Source: Acetobacter sp. AN02
Lineage (GTDB): Bacteria > Pseudomonadota > Alphaproteobacteria > Acetobacterales > Acetobacteraceae
Direction of reading: 5' to 3'
DNA length: 32,399 nucleotides
Assembly: GCF_029759835.1 (NCBI RefSeq)
Contig: NZ_JAJJND010000022.1
Location: forward strand, 1 to 32,399
Below are positions 1 to 8,140 of the stretch, in pieces. Every line of letters starts with the position of its first letter. Positions within the stretch are counted from its first letter, which is position 1. The translations under genes and the position numbers were made by a program. Below the pieces are notes generated by a model. That model was not told where the DNA came from, ran no database searches, and worked only from the letters and a program-made list of their open reading frames with translations.

Positions 1-77
1 AAAACAGGAGACATACACAATCAGGCCGGGTCAATTGCTCATGAAAATCCCGGGTCAGTTCTCAACGAAAATCAACA
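1..77. mobile_element. Terminal part of an IS21-family-like element (partial)
   Basis: Two directly adjacent 24-bp repeats occupy 26-49 and 50-73. Both begin CCGGGTCA and end GAAAATC, and they match at 18 of 24 positions. The block ends in CA at 76-77. Tandem repeats of this kind with a TG...CA end are typical of IS21-family termini, where they serve as transposase binding sites. No istA or istB coding sequence falls inside the window, so only the end is seen. The boundary at 77 is inferred from the CA end and from the coding-like DNA that starts there. The family name is recognition by eye. Confidence 0.55.
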
Positions 78-257
78 ACTGTGTGCGATCTGTCGTATGG
101 CAGGAGTGCTTCGTGCCGCGGGACGATCAGCATGATGCCGCGTGGTTGCTGCAAAGCCGGGATGCTGTGCGAGTGTGAGCAGGGATACACCGGCCGTCAG
201 GGCAAGCTGTCTGGATGATACTGAGGCCGTGATGGCGGTACGGGAAAAGGAAAACAT
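72..257 (-). pseudogene. 5' fragment of a signal-peptide-bearing protein gene cut by the IS end
   Basis: On the minus strand an open frame starts at ATG 257 (or an earlier ATG at 287) and encodes a basic N-terminus. A hydrophobic stretch (residues about 17-30 from ATG 257, ALTAGVSLLTLAQ) and an Ala-rich possible cleavage site GFAA follow. It resembles an export signal such as those on outer-membrane receptors. The frame stops at 72, inside the presumed IS end, so only about 60 codons remain. No clear Shine-Dalgarno sequence precedes either ATG. It sits downstream of the organosulfur operon on the same strand, where a TonB-dependent receptor would fit, but nothing in the remaining residues identifies the family. 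It could also be a chance frame. Confidence 0.4.
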
Positions 258-414
258 GGCAGAAATTCCGCAAATAGAAAAATACATGAAATATAAATGG
301 ATATTGTATTAACATCGATGAATATCCTGAGTATTCCCGGCTGTTATAGATAAAATTTTATATGCGTTGTTCATAGAAACTGTCATTTTAATTCGTTAAA
401 TGGGGACAAAAAAA
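258..414. other. AT-rich intergenic region downstream of the flavin reductase gene
   Basis: This is the non-coding gap between the broken signal-peptide gene and the flavin reductase stop codon. It is clearly more AT-rich than the flanking genes and contains a 12-bp perfect palindrome ATAAAATTTTAT at 350-361. No GC-rich hairpin with a U-run is present, so no convincing terminator for the operon was found here. It may contain the promoter of the truncated gene. Confidence 0.4.
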
Positions 415-936
415 TCAGAGGGCGGCGTATTGTCTGCGGAACCAGACAAGGGCCTTGCCGGAGCCGGGCTGCAGATTAATGGTCTCGACCTCTCCGAAGA
501 TGACCGTATGCGTTCCGACTTCTGCGATATCGGCAATGCGGCACTCCAGAGATGCCAGAGCATCACCGAGGACCGGCAGTCCTCCGGCGCCGCGTTTCCA
601 GTCTCCTTCAGAAAAGCGCTCATCCATACTCAGACGACTGGTGGCGAAGCGGCCGGAGAGCGTGTCATGGCTGTCGGAAAGAATGTTTACGGCCAGACGA
701 CCATGGGCGAACAGATGGGCATGAGAGCTGCTGGTGCGGTTGACGCAGACGAGAATGGTCGGCGGCGTATCTGATACGCTGCTGACGGCGGAGGCTGTAA
801 AGCCGTGGCGTCCGTTCGGACCGTCTGTGGTGATGATGGTTACGGCACTGGCCAGAAGCGACATGGCATCACGAAAGGAGGCGGTATCAACGGAATTCCT
901 GATATTGTTCTGTGTGAGATGAGTGATCGCATTCAT
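415..936 (-). CDS. Flavin reductase (Flavin_Reduct family, HpaC/RutF-like)
   Basis: This 173-aa protein belongs to the short flavin reductases that use NAD(P)H to reduce free FMN or FAD and pass it to a partner monooxygenase in the cytoplasm. Visible family marks are the N-terminal FRDAMSLLASAVTIITTDG segment, GFTASAVSSVSDTPPTILVCVNR at about residues 45-68, and the SLECRIADIAEVGTHTVIFGEV stretch near the C-terminus. The length is normal for the family. Its ATG overlaps the MFS stop codon in an ATGA (933-936), so translation is probably coupled. It is the last gene of the six-gene operon. Here it most likely supplies FMNH2 to the SsuD-, NtaA/DszA- and DszC-like oxygenases, taking the role of SsuE, to which it is not closely similar. 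The partner assignment is inference from context. Confidence 0.88.
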   Translation of the reverse strand: MNAITHLTQNNIRNSVDTASFRDAMSLLASAVTIITTDGPNGRHGFTASAVSSVSDTPPTILVCVNRTSSSHAHLFAHGRLAVNILSDSHDTLSGRFATSRLSMDERFSEGDWKRGAGGLPVLGDALASLECRIADIAEVGTHTVIFGEVETINLQPGSGKALVWFRRQYAAL

Positions 937-2429
937 GGCGGTGTTCTCCGTGCAAGGGAAAGGGAGGGCAGGGGGGCAGCATTGCAGGACGGCGTGCGGA
1001 GGACGGCAAGGGCCGGATCGTTGTCAGGGTCGTACCCGAACACTTCCCATCGAATGACCAGGTGCAGCAGGATACCGATGACCGGTGCGCTGATCATGAT
1101 CCAGAACACATTGGTTCCGAGAGTTGAGAAAAGACCAGGCAATGACCAAAGGGTTACGGTTGATGCGATTCCTGAGGTGATCTGTGTGAGGCCGATACCG
1201 GTACCTCGCAGCTCTGTCGGAAAGCTGAGTGTGGGATAGACCATCTGCTGGCATCCGGGACCAAAGCCCTGCGCGAACAGGAAGGCTGCAAATCCGCCGA
1301 TAAACAGGACAATTTCCGGAGAAGAATGCGGTGTTCCGATCAGGGCGAGCGTGGCTATGCCTGCAATCTGGACGGCAAAACCTGCAAAGTTGATGCTGCG
1401 TGATCTGAAGCTGCGTGTGAGGCTTATACCGATAAGGCCGCCTGTAAATGCGAAGACAAGATTGAGCAGGATCGAGATCATCAGCACTTTGGTACGGGAG
1501 ATGTGAAGTGTGGAGGCGAGAAGCGTTGGGGCCCCGAAGGCGATGGTCGCGTATGAATAGGCGCTTACAATTTTCAGGCCGGAAACCAGAATGGTACGGT
1601 TTAAGAGAGGGGCGCGTAATAACGCAGAGGTTTTCGGAGGTTCGGGACGTGGCTGCTGGACGCTCACCTGCAGTATGGGATCGACGCCGTGTGTCGCACG
1701 CAGGATTTCCGCTGCTTTCTTGAGGTCACCATTGCGCGCGACCCAGACAGGTGATTCACTCATATAGCGGCTGCGGACCAGGATGATGATCAGTGCAGGC
1801 ACCGCTCCGAATGCCAGTGATGCACGCCACAGCCAGTCCGGGTGATCGGCCGGTGTGATGGCATTGAGTGCGAATACGATCAGGAAGCAGACGGAAGACG
1901 CGGCATACCATGTCGGGCACCAGGCCGCGACACGCGATGCCTTGCTGCCTTTTCCGGAAAGTTTTGAAAATTCCGAAAGGAATGCCATGGCGACGGGAAG
2001 GTCCATACCGACGCCGAAGCCCATCGCGAAGCGAGCCACGATCAGCACGGATGCGGTCGGGGCGAAACCGGCGGCCAGAGCGGCAATGACGAAGCATGCC
2101 ATATCCGCCATGAAGACGGCATACCGGCCGATGCGATCCGTCAGCCAGCCGCCGACGACACAGCCGATGATCGTGCCGGCCGTCATGGCAGCGGCGACAA
2201 GGCCTGTACGGGCGTCTGTCAGACCGAAATGTTTCTGAACATCCCCGATGCCATAAGACAGGGTTGTCAGATCATAGGCATCGAGAAACACGCCGCCAAG
2301 TGCGAGAAGTACGATGGTATTGGCGTGGCCTTTCCCGGAGGGGCCACGATTGACGATGGCCGAGATATCACCGGCCGAGCGGATGACGGGACGATCCGGC
2401 GGGATCGTCTCAGACTGAACATGCGCCAT
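933..2429 (-). CDS. MFS transporter, sugar-porter-like, in organosulfur operon
   Basis: A 498-aa integral membrane protein of the major facilitator superfamily with about 12 hydrophobic segments. The loop 2-3 signature GGWLTDRIGRY is present near residue 95, followed by the RFAMGFGVGMDLPVAMAFLSE helix. The ESPVW segment of the central loop and ELRGTGIG in the second half match the sugar/aromatic-acid porter branch. The start at 2429 lies 2 bases after the upstream FAD-protein stop and the end overlaps the flavin reductase start by 4 bases, so it is embedded in the operon. A secondary transporter occupies the place where ssuABC would normally supply sulfonates, so it probably imports, or possibly exports, an organosulfur compound or its desulfonated product. 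The substrate cannot be read from sequence. The N-terminal 35 residues before the first helix and a Pro/Ala-rich tail are cytoplasmic. Confidence 0.87.
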   Translation of the reverse strand: MAHVQSETIPPDRPVIRSAGDISAIVNRGPSGKGHANTIVLLALGGVFLDAYDLTTLSYGIGDVQKHFGLTDARTGLVAAAMTAGTIIGCVVGGWLTDRIGRYAVFMADMACFVIAALAAGFAPTASVLIVARFAMGFGVGMDLPVAMAFLSEFSKLSGKGSKASRVAAWCPTWYAASSVCFLIVFALNAITPADHPDWLWRASLAFGAVPALIIILVRSRYMSESPVWVARNGDLKKAAEILRATHGVDPILQVSVQQPRPEPPKTSALLRAPLLNRTILVSGLKIVSAYSYATIAFGAPTLLASTLHISRTKVLMISILLNLVFAFTGGLIGISLTRSFRSRSINFAGFAVQIAGIATLALIGTPHSSPEIVLFIGGFAAFLFAQGFGPGCQQMVYPTLSFPTELRGTGIGLTQITSGIASTVTLWSLPGLFSTLGTNVFWIMISAPVIGILLHLVIRWEVFGYDPDNDPALAVLRTPSCNAAPLPSLSLARRTPP

Positions 2430-2431
2430 TC

Positions 2432-3847
2432 TTATACCCCGATGCAGGTGTGCTGCGGGAGAAGGGGGATGGTATCCGCGAGAGCACGGGCTACGGATTC
2501 AGCATTGGCGGTGACTTCGGGCAGACCCATCAGTTCGCCGAATGTACCCCGCGACATCGGACCGGCAATAAAAAGACGGTCATGAGAAAGACCTTTCGAA
2601 AAAGCCCTGTGATCAGAGGATGTATGAATACCGAGCCCTGTGGGATCGGCTTCGATCAGTCCCTGCAGATGCAGTGATCGCAGACAGGCGTTACGGGTGA
2701 GAAGTCCTGCGTGATCCGGGCCGGTTGCATTGATGACATATTCGGCCTTCAGGATCTGCGATGCGCTGTTGCGGGGCCGGATGGTCAGGGTAATTCCATC
2801 AGAGGCAGCCTCGATATTTTCGATACGGGCAGCAAGAATTCTCAGGCTTCTCTCTGCGAGCCTCCGATCCAGGACGGCTTCGATCTGGGGTGCGATCCGG
2901 AACCGGTGTACATCCCAGAAAGGACGGAGATGTCGGATAAGACGGCGGCGTTCCTCAAGGGGCAGCGCGGACCAGATGGCAGGCCCCTGTCTGCGGGCAG
3001 CATCCAGCACGTCCTGCCATGGATGTTCCGGATTATCCGATATCGCTTTGCGGATAAGGGCCAGAATGGCATTTGCGGTGCGGGCGGGATCAGTGGTGAA
3101 ATCCCCGACCGGTGCCGGAGTGCCTGCGGCGTGGCCGCGTGAACGCAGACCGCGGCGGGAGAATGCGGTGATGACGCCATGATGGCCGCGTGCTGTCAGG
3201 CTTGCCACGATATCGGCCATGGTCAGCCCGGTGCCTGCGATCGCGATCCGGGCGTCGGGCGGGATGTTGTCCAGCGCTCCGTCAGGCCAAGGATCGGTAA
3301 TCAGGCGTGCATCTTCCGCAATGGCGCGGAGCGGGCCCGGGAGCGACGGGGGAAGATGGGAGGTTGCGATCACGACGGCGTCCGCACGGAGACTCCGGCC
3401 GGAGCCGGTTGTGATTTTCCACCCGTCTCCGTCTTTCTGAATGGAGGTTGCGCGCTCCTGGATATGAAGCAGGCGTCCGGCTTTCTGTTCAGGCGCGAGA
3501 CGTGCGGCGAGATAGGCTCCGAATGCCGCCCGTGAGGGGTAGATGTGTCCGTCCGGGGTAAAGGCGTCGGGGTCGTCTGCTTTCAGCGCGGCATGATCAA
3601 GCCATGAATTGAAATCACCCGGAGCCTGCGTATCGATGCTCATGCGTGCAGCCGGGACGTTGATCCGATGCACCGGATCGGATGTGCCGTATGCCTGTCC
3701 TGCACCAAGCCGGGAACGCGGTTCGATGATGGCGACTGAGTCCGCACCCAGATCGGGACGGGCACGGAGCAGATGCCAGGCGACCATGGCGCCTGTTGCG
3801 CCGCCGCCCGTGACTGCAACCCGTACGTGGAGATCAGACTGTGGCAT
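2432..3847 (-). CDS. FAD/NAD(P)-binding oxidoreductase (NAD_binding_9, YdhS-like)
   Basis: The 471-aa protein opens with a beta strand and a dinucleotide-binding loop, VAVTGGGATGAMVAWHLL at about residues 9-26, then RSRLGAGQAYGTSDPVHRINVPAARM. This combination is typical of the YdhS-type FAD-NAD(P)-binding family. A second nucleotide-binding segment, IAGTGLTMADIVASL, lies near residue 205, and VINATGPDH near 375 is the usual return motif of two-dinucleotide-binding flavoproteins. The reaction of the family is unsettled. The ATG shares its first base with the SsuD stop codon (TGATG at 3845-3849), so it is translationally coupled. Position inside an organosulfur operon suggests a redox step on the sulfur compound or its product. 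It might also be an N- or S-oxygenase-like enzyme. No specific substrate is claimed. Confidence 0.8.
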   Translation of the reverse strand: MPQSDLHVRVAVTGGGATGAMVAWHLLRARPDLGADSVAIIEPRSRLGAGQAYGTSDPVHRINVPAARMSIDTQAPGDFNSWLDHAALKADDPDAFTPDGHIYPSRAAFGAYLAARLAPEQKAGRLLHIQERATSIQKDGDGWKITTGSGRSLRADAVVIATSHLPPSLPGPLRAIAEDARLITDPWPDGALDNIPPDARIAIAGTGLTMADIVASLTARGHHGVITAFSRRGLRSRGHAAGTPAPVGDFTTDPARTANAILALIRKAISDNPEHPWQDVLDAARRQGPAIWSALPLEERRRLIRHLRPFWDVHRFRIAPQIEAVLDRRLAERSLRILAARIENIEAASDGITLTIRPRNSASQILKAEYVINATGPDHAGLLTRNACLRSLHLQGLIEADPTGLGIHTSSDHRAFSKGLSHDRLFIAGPMSRGTFGELMGLPEVTANAESVARALADTIPLLPQHTCIGV

Positions 3848-5010
3848 CAGGACGCCGAAACCTGTTCCGGCCGGTGGCTGCCTGCGATTGTCTCTCCGAA
3901 CGGTCCCATATTGCTGGAGGCTGTGGCGGTGCGGATCGGATGTGCCACGGGCAGCAGCGGCAGCACCAGTTCTCCGAATGTGTAGGCTTCCTCCAGATGC
4001 GGGTAGCCTGACAGGATGAAACTATCGCAGCCTGCCTCGCGATATTCATCGATGCGTTCGGCAATCGTTGCGGGATCACCGACCAGCGCCGTGCCCGCGC
4101 CGCCGCGGACAAGGCCCACACCGGCCCACAGGTTAGGGCTGACCTCAAGCCTGTCCCTGCGGCCGCCATGTAATGCGCTCATCCGGGCCTGTCCGACGGA
4201 ATCCAGCCGGGCAAACACGGACTGGGCTTTGGCTATGGTGGCGTCATCCAGCCGGGAGATCAGGCGATCTGCGGCGGCCCATGCTTCGGCCGTGGTTTCG
4301 CGTGCAATGACGTGGAAGCGGATACCGAAGCTGACCTCCCGCCCTTCCTTGGCGGCGGCATCGCGCATGCGGGCGATTTTCTCGCGCACCTGTGCGGGCG
4401 GTTCACCCCATGTGAGGTATTTGTCGATCCGTCTGGCCGCAACCTGAATCCCTTCATCGGATGAGCCGCCGAAATACAGCGGCGGTCCGTTTTTCTGATA
4501 AGGCGGAAAGAGCAGGCGGCCGTCTTCAATCCGGAAATGCGGCCCCTTATGCTCCACCGTCTCTCCGCGCAGCAGTCTGGAGTAGATATCAAGAAATTCG
4601 TCGGTGATCTCGTATCGTGTCCTGTGATCCAGGAACAGGCCGTCACCGCCGTTCTCGCGCGGATCACCGCCTGTCACGACATTGATCAGCAGACGTCCGC
4701 CCGACAGGCGGTCGAGCGTGGATGTCATACGTGCGGCAAGAGTCGGTGACTGAAGGCCCGGACGGACGGCGACCAGAAATTTCAGGCGGGATGTGGATGT
4801 GATGAGTGATGAGGCGACGACCCAGGAATCCTCACAGCTGCGGCCCGTCGGCAGCAGGACGCCGTAATAGCCGAGGCTGTCGGCGGCCTGGGCAATCTGC
4901 TGAAGATAAGGCAGATCGACAGCGCGTCCGCCCTCGGTGGTTCCCAGATAGCGGCTGTCACCGTGTGTCGGGAGGAACCACAGAACGTTGATCTTGTCAG
5001 GCGTACTCAT
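3847..5010 (-). CDS. ssuD: FMNH2-dependent alkanesulfonate monooxygenase
   Basis: This 387-aa TIM-barrel luciferase-like enzyme cleaves the C-S bond of alkanesulfonates with FMNH2 and O2, giving an aldehyde and sulfite for cysteine synthesis. Compared from memory with E. coli SsuD (381 aa), it is similar throughout, including the opening [18 protein letters not shown] and [20 protein letters not shown]. The residues described as catalytic in E. coli (Cys54, Arg226, His228, Arg297, Tyr331) appear at Cys59, Arg231, His233, Arg302 and Tyr336, all with the same +5 offset. The start overlaps the upstream NtaA/DszA-like gene by 4 bases and the stop overlaps the next gene by 1 base. The reduced flavin presumably comes from the reductase encoded at the end of the operon. 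The gene name is secure; the preferred sulfonate is unknown. Confidence 0.95.
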   Translation of the reverse strand: MSTPDKINVLWFLPTHGDSRYLGTTEGGRAVDLPYLQQIAQAADSLGYYGVLLPTGRSCEDSWVVASSLITSTSRLKFLVAVRPGLQSPTLAARMTSTLDRLSGGRLLINVVTGGDPRENGGDGLFLDHRTRYEITDEFLDIYSRLLRGETVEHKGPHFRIEDGRLLFPPYQKNGPPLYFGGSSDEGIQVAARRIDKYLTWGEPPAQVREKIARMRDAAAKEGREVSFGIRFHVIARETTAEAWAAADRLISRLDDATIAKAQSVFARLDSVGQARMSALHGGRRDRLEVSPNLWAGVGLVRGGAGTALVGDPATIAERIDEYREAGCDSFILSGYPHLEEAYTFGELVLPLLPVAHPIRTATASSNMGPFGETIAGSHRPEQVSAS

Positions 5011-6434
5011 GATGCATTCTCTGGTGCTCTGGAGGGGGTGTGCAGGTCTGTGCCATGGGTGCTGCGGCGGAGAGCTGCGGGGCGGCAGGCTGCGGCAGGA
5101 TGTGTTTCCGGCAGAAGATCATGTCCGAACAGCCGGTGCCGCAGTGTCTCTCCCGCACGCGGAGGGTCGGGCAGGCGACCGCGCCGGCGCAGTTCGGGGG
5201 CGATCAGCTCTGCGTAATCATCCAGTGTTTCAAAGGTATGATACTGACGCATGTTGATGCCATCGATTCCGTCCTCGTCGAGCCAGGATTCCACGGCGTC
5301 TGCAATCTGTTCGGGAGTTCCGACGACGAAAAAGCGTCCTTCATCAAAGGTGCTTATCTGATCTATGGCGTTTCCGATCGTCTGTTCCGTTCCGAAACGG
5401 CGGCCCATATTGCCGAAGGGACTGCCGGACTGTTCCAGCGCCTGAGCGATCGTCATGGAGCGGTCATAGGCGCGCAGATCAAGCTCGGCCTGTGCATGAA
5501 CCAGCGCGCCTTCGACGCTGTAGAACGTGCGGTACCGGGCCAGCTTGCTGCGTGCCTCTTCTTCCGTCCGTCCTGCAATCAGACCGGCCATGACATAGAA
5601 TTTCAGATCTGACGGATCGCGCCCCTGCCGGGCCGCTGCGGCACGGGTGCTGGCAATATTGGCGCAGACCTCATCACGCGTGCGGCCGCCGATGAAGATG
5701 GCCTCTGCATGGCGTGCGGCCGTCTGAAGGCCGCGGGACGAGCCTGTGGCCTGAAACAGAACCGGCGTGCGCTGGGGCGTCGGCTGCACGAGATGCGGGC
5801 CTTCGACGCGGAAATGGGGTCCGGCGTGATGAATGCGGTGGACACGTGCCGGATCGGAGAAGATATCCGCCTCCCTGTCGGCGACGATGGCATCGCTCTC
5901 CCAGCTTCCTTCCCAGAGTTTATAGAGTACCTCGAGATATTCGTCAGCACGCGTATAGCGGTCGTCGTGCGGGACCTCATCATTGAGGCCGAAGTTGCGT
6001 GCGGCGTTGGGCAGATAGGATGTGACGATGTTCCAGCCTGTCCGTCCGCCGGTCAGCAGATCAAGCGTGCTCATGCGCCGGGCAAAAGCGAAAGGGGGTT
6101 CGTAGGTCGTGGAAAATGTCGTGGCGAACCCGAGGTGTTCGGTCACTGCGGCCATTGCGGGGACGATGGACAGCGGGTCCAGGTTGGGAATCTGAAGGCC
6201 GAGGCGCAGGGCGGCTTCCACACCACCGAAGCGATCATAAACGCCCACGACGTCAGCCAGAAAGATCGCGTCCACACCTGCACTTTCCGCACGGCGCGCG
6301 ATATCTAGCCAGAACGCCATCTCTCCGAAGCGGTGCCGGTTATTACCAGGTGCCCGCCACATGCCGTGGACGATGTGGCTGACGCAGGCCATCTCGAAGA
6401 GATTGACGTGCAGCGTCTTGCGGGAGGCGGTCAT
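5007..6434 (-). CDS. FMN-dependent monooxygenase of the NtaA/SnaA/DszA family
   Basis: A 475-aa luciferase-like flavin monooxygenase. Family marks are the N-terminal [44 protein letters not shown], the loop [21 protein letters not shown] near residue 135, and [27 protein letters not shown] around 205-230. These are shared by nitrilotriacetate monooxygenase, dibenzothiophene-sulfone monooxygenase (DszA) and dimethylsulfide monooxygenase. The C-terminal ~50 residues are Arg/Pro/His-rich and probably disordered. The gene overlaps the DszC-like gene upstream (6431-6434) and ssuD downstream (5007-5010), both as ATGA. Pairing with a DszC-like protein and SsuD suggests a sulfone or thioether substrate that is oxidised and cleaved stepwise. 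The exact substrate is inference; the family call is firm. Confidence 0.88.
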   Translation of the reverse strand: MTASRKTLHVNLFEMACVSHIVHGMWRAPGNNRHRFGEMAFWLDIARRAESAGVDAIFLADVVGVYDRFGGVEAALRLGLQIPNLDPLSIVPAMAAVTEHLGFATTFSTTYEPPFAFARRMSTLDLLTGGRTGWNIVTSYLPNAARNFGLNDEVPHDDRYTRADEYLEVLYKLWEGSWESDAIVADREADIFSDPARVHRIHHAGPHFRVEGPHLVQPTPQRTPVLFQATGSSRGLQTAARHAEAIFIGGRTRDEVCANIASTRAAAARQGRDPSDLKFYVMAGLIAGRTEEEARSKLARYRTFYSVEGALVHAQAELDLRAYDRSMTIAQALEQSGSPFGNMGRRFGTEQTIGNAIDQISTFDEGRFFVVGTPEQIADAVESWLDEDGIDGINMRQYHTFETLDDYAELIAPELRRRGRLPDPPRAGETLRHRLFGHDLLPETHPAAACRPAALRRSTHGTDLHTPSRAPENAS

Positions 6435-7666
6435 GTGTCCTCTCCGGTCTTACGGGACTGGTTCACGCGCTTCTGAGCATCCCGATAGGGCGTCCAGAGC
6501 CTTGTGCCATTCAGTTCGAGATCGCCCAGTTCCCGCTGACGCTGTGCTGCCGGGTTATGGGAGGCCAGCGTACGTGCATTGCGCCAGTGCCGGTCAAACC
6601 GCCGCGCTTCCGAGGTGGCGGAGGCGCCTCCCACCTCAAAGAGTAGGGTTGTGGCTTCAAGGGTCTGCTGGGCGATGATCTGCTGTGCCCTGAAGATGTC
6701 CTCCTGGGCGGCCTCAATACGATCATCGTCCTTGTGGCCTGAAAGCCAGAGCGGCTCGACCGATGCCAGCGCCTCTGCGCCGCGATCGGCCAGTGCTGCC
6801 GCGGAGAAGGCGAGGGCGGAGAGTCGTCCGATCACGCCCTGCACGACGGGATCATCCCGCTGCACGACCTTTCCCGGTACGCCGAAAACGCGGGTGCGGG
6901 GGCGCACGAAGTCAACCGCATCGCGCAGTGCGGCTTCTGCGATACCGGCGAGTGTCGTGTTGTGAAACTGCTGGTAATAGGCGGCGAGAAACGCCTGAAC
7001 AGGAGTCTCTCCGGGCGGAGACCGGTCGATAATCTGCTCGGATGAGACAGGAACATTGTCGAAAACGGTTGTTCCGCTGCCGGTCAGGCGCTGACCGAAT
7101 CCGTCCCAGTCATCAATGCGCGTGACACCGGGTGCGTCGGCGGGCACCAGCACGCGGACGCGTTCATCACCCTGAGAGGCCCATACGATGATCCAGTCCG
7201 CATATAATGTGCCGGTGGAATAGTATTTGGTGCCGTTAAGACGCAGCCCGTCAGGCGATGTGGTCACGGCGGTCGTTACGGATGTTTCGTCTGAACGCTC
7301 GGCCATGGCCGCACCGAATATGGCGTTGCTTCTGATCAGCTGCAGCCAGCGCTCCTCATGCGGCAGACCGGCGCGCAGTGTTTCCACGAATGCGAAATGG
7401 GCGCGGAAAATCTGTGGAATATTTGAGTCTGCAGCTGCAAGTTTACGCAGGAGACGAAAGCTCTGAGGGAGTGATGCTCCTGATCCGCCTTTTTCCTGAG
7501 AAAGACGGAGACGTCCGAATCCCGCACGGGCCAAGGCTGAAACCGCATCGCGGGCCAGGGTCCGGTTGTGTTCGCGCTCTACAGTTCCACGGGCAATATC
7601 GTTGATATGGCCGAGAAATATTCCGTCGAGACTGTCAGGCGCCGGGGCATGGTGCGGGAGAGTCAT
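6431..7666 (-). CDS. DszC/SfnB-like flavin monooxygenase (acyl-CoA dehydrogenase fold)
   Basis: The 411-aa protein has the acyl-CoA dehydrogenase fold but belongs to the monooxygenase branch typified by DszC and SfnB, which use reduced flavin to oxidise sulfur compounds. Signatures are GFGRLRLSQEKGGSGAS near residue 50, LNGTKYYSTGTLYADWIIV near 155, IDDWDGFGQRLTGSGTTVFDNV near 190-215, and a C-terminal RHWRNARTLASHNPAAQRQRELG. This is the promoter-proximal gene of the operon. Its start codon at 7666 follows an AT-rich leader with only a weak ribosome-binding site, and the next Met is too far in to be a better choice. It probably performs the first oxidation, with the NtaA/DszA-like partner acting next. 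Whether the substrate is a sulfide, sulfoxide or sulfone is not visible. Confidence 0.85.
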   Translation of the reverse strand: MTLPHHAPAPDSLDGIFLGHINDIARGTVEREHNRTLARDAVSALARAGFGRLRLSQEKGGSGASLPQSFRLLRKLAAADSNIPQIFRAHFAFVETLRAGLPHEERWLQLIRSNAIFGAAMAERSDETSVTTAVTTSPDGLRLNGTKYYSTGTLYADWIIVWASQGDERVRVLVPADAPGVTRIDDWDGFGQRLTGSGTTVFDNVPVSSEQIIDRSPPGETPVQAFLAAYYQQFHNTTLAGIAEAALRDAVDFVRPRTRVFGVPGKVVQRDDPVVQGVIGRLSALAFSAAALADRGAEALASVEPLWLSGHKDDDRIEAAQEDIFRAQQIIAQQTLEATTLLFEVGGASATSEARRFDRHWRNARTLASHNPAAQRQRELGDLELNGTRLWTPYRDAQKRVNQSRKTGEDT

Positions 7667-8140
7667 AATAACTTTTTACCATCGTTGTTGGGTAATTAAA
7701 CCATCATTGATTCGTACAAATCGGTCAATAAAAAAATCAGATAAATTTGTTAAATTAATTATTCACTATAATTAAAAGTTATTTTTAGGAGGGGGTAGTG
7801 TCCGGCCATTACCCGACAGGGGGCGGATCTCTTGCGGGGTCACAAATCCGGAACAGGGTGCTGAAAGGGAGTGCAGAGGTGGATCCGCGTCATATATTTT
7901 TCTGACGATAAAGGGCTGCTGCTTTTTCGTGCCTGTCGGCTGTTATGCGCGCCGAATCACTGTGCCTGCGTTTTTTCCTGCTCGGGCGGAAGCGTCGGCG
8001 TCATGACATTTTGTGCTGCTGATCACATGTCTGATGGGCTGTTCATGTGGCATATTTTTCGGGTGTATGTTTCCTTCCCGTACACCGGCGGGACAGGTTT
8101 TTCTTTCCTCCTGCGCTTCGTGAGATAATGTCCCGGCATC
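7667..8140. promoter_or_regulatory. Divergent promoter region between the organosulfur operon and dnaG
   Basis: This 474-bp gap holds no credible gene. The part next to the operon (7667-7790) is strongly AT-rich inside otherwise GC-rich DNA, as expected for the operon promoter. It contains a 14-bp imperfect palindrome at 7709-7722 (GATTCGTACAAATC, centred on GTAC), and a minus-strand TTGACC lies just beside it at 7723-7728. No good -10 box at the usual spacing was found. The dnaG-proximal part is of ordinary composition, and no strong Shine-Dalgarno sequence precedes dnaG. Regulation by sulfur supply is expected from the gene content, but no CysB-like site could be identified. Confidence 0.45.
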
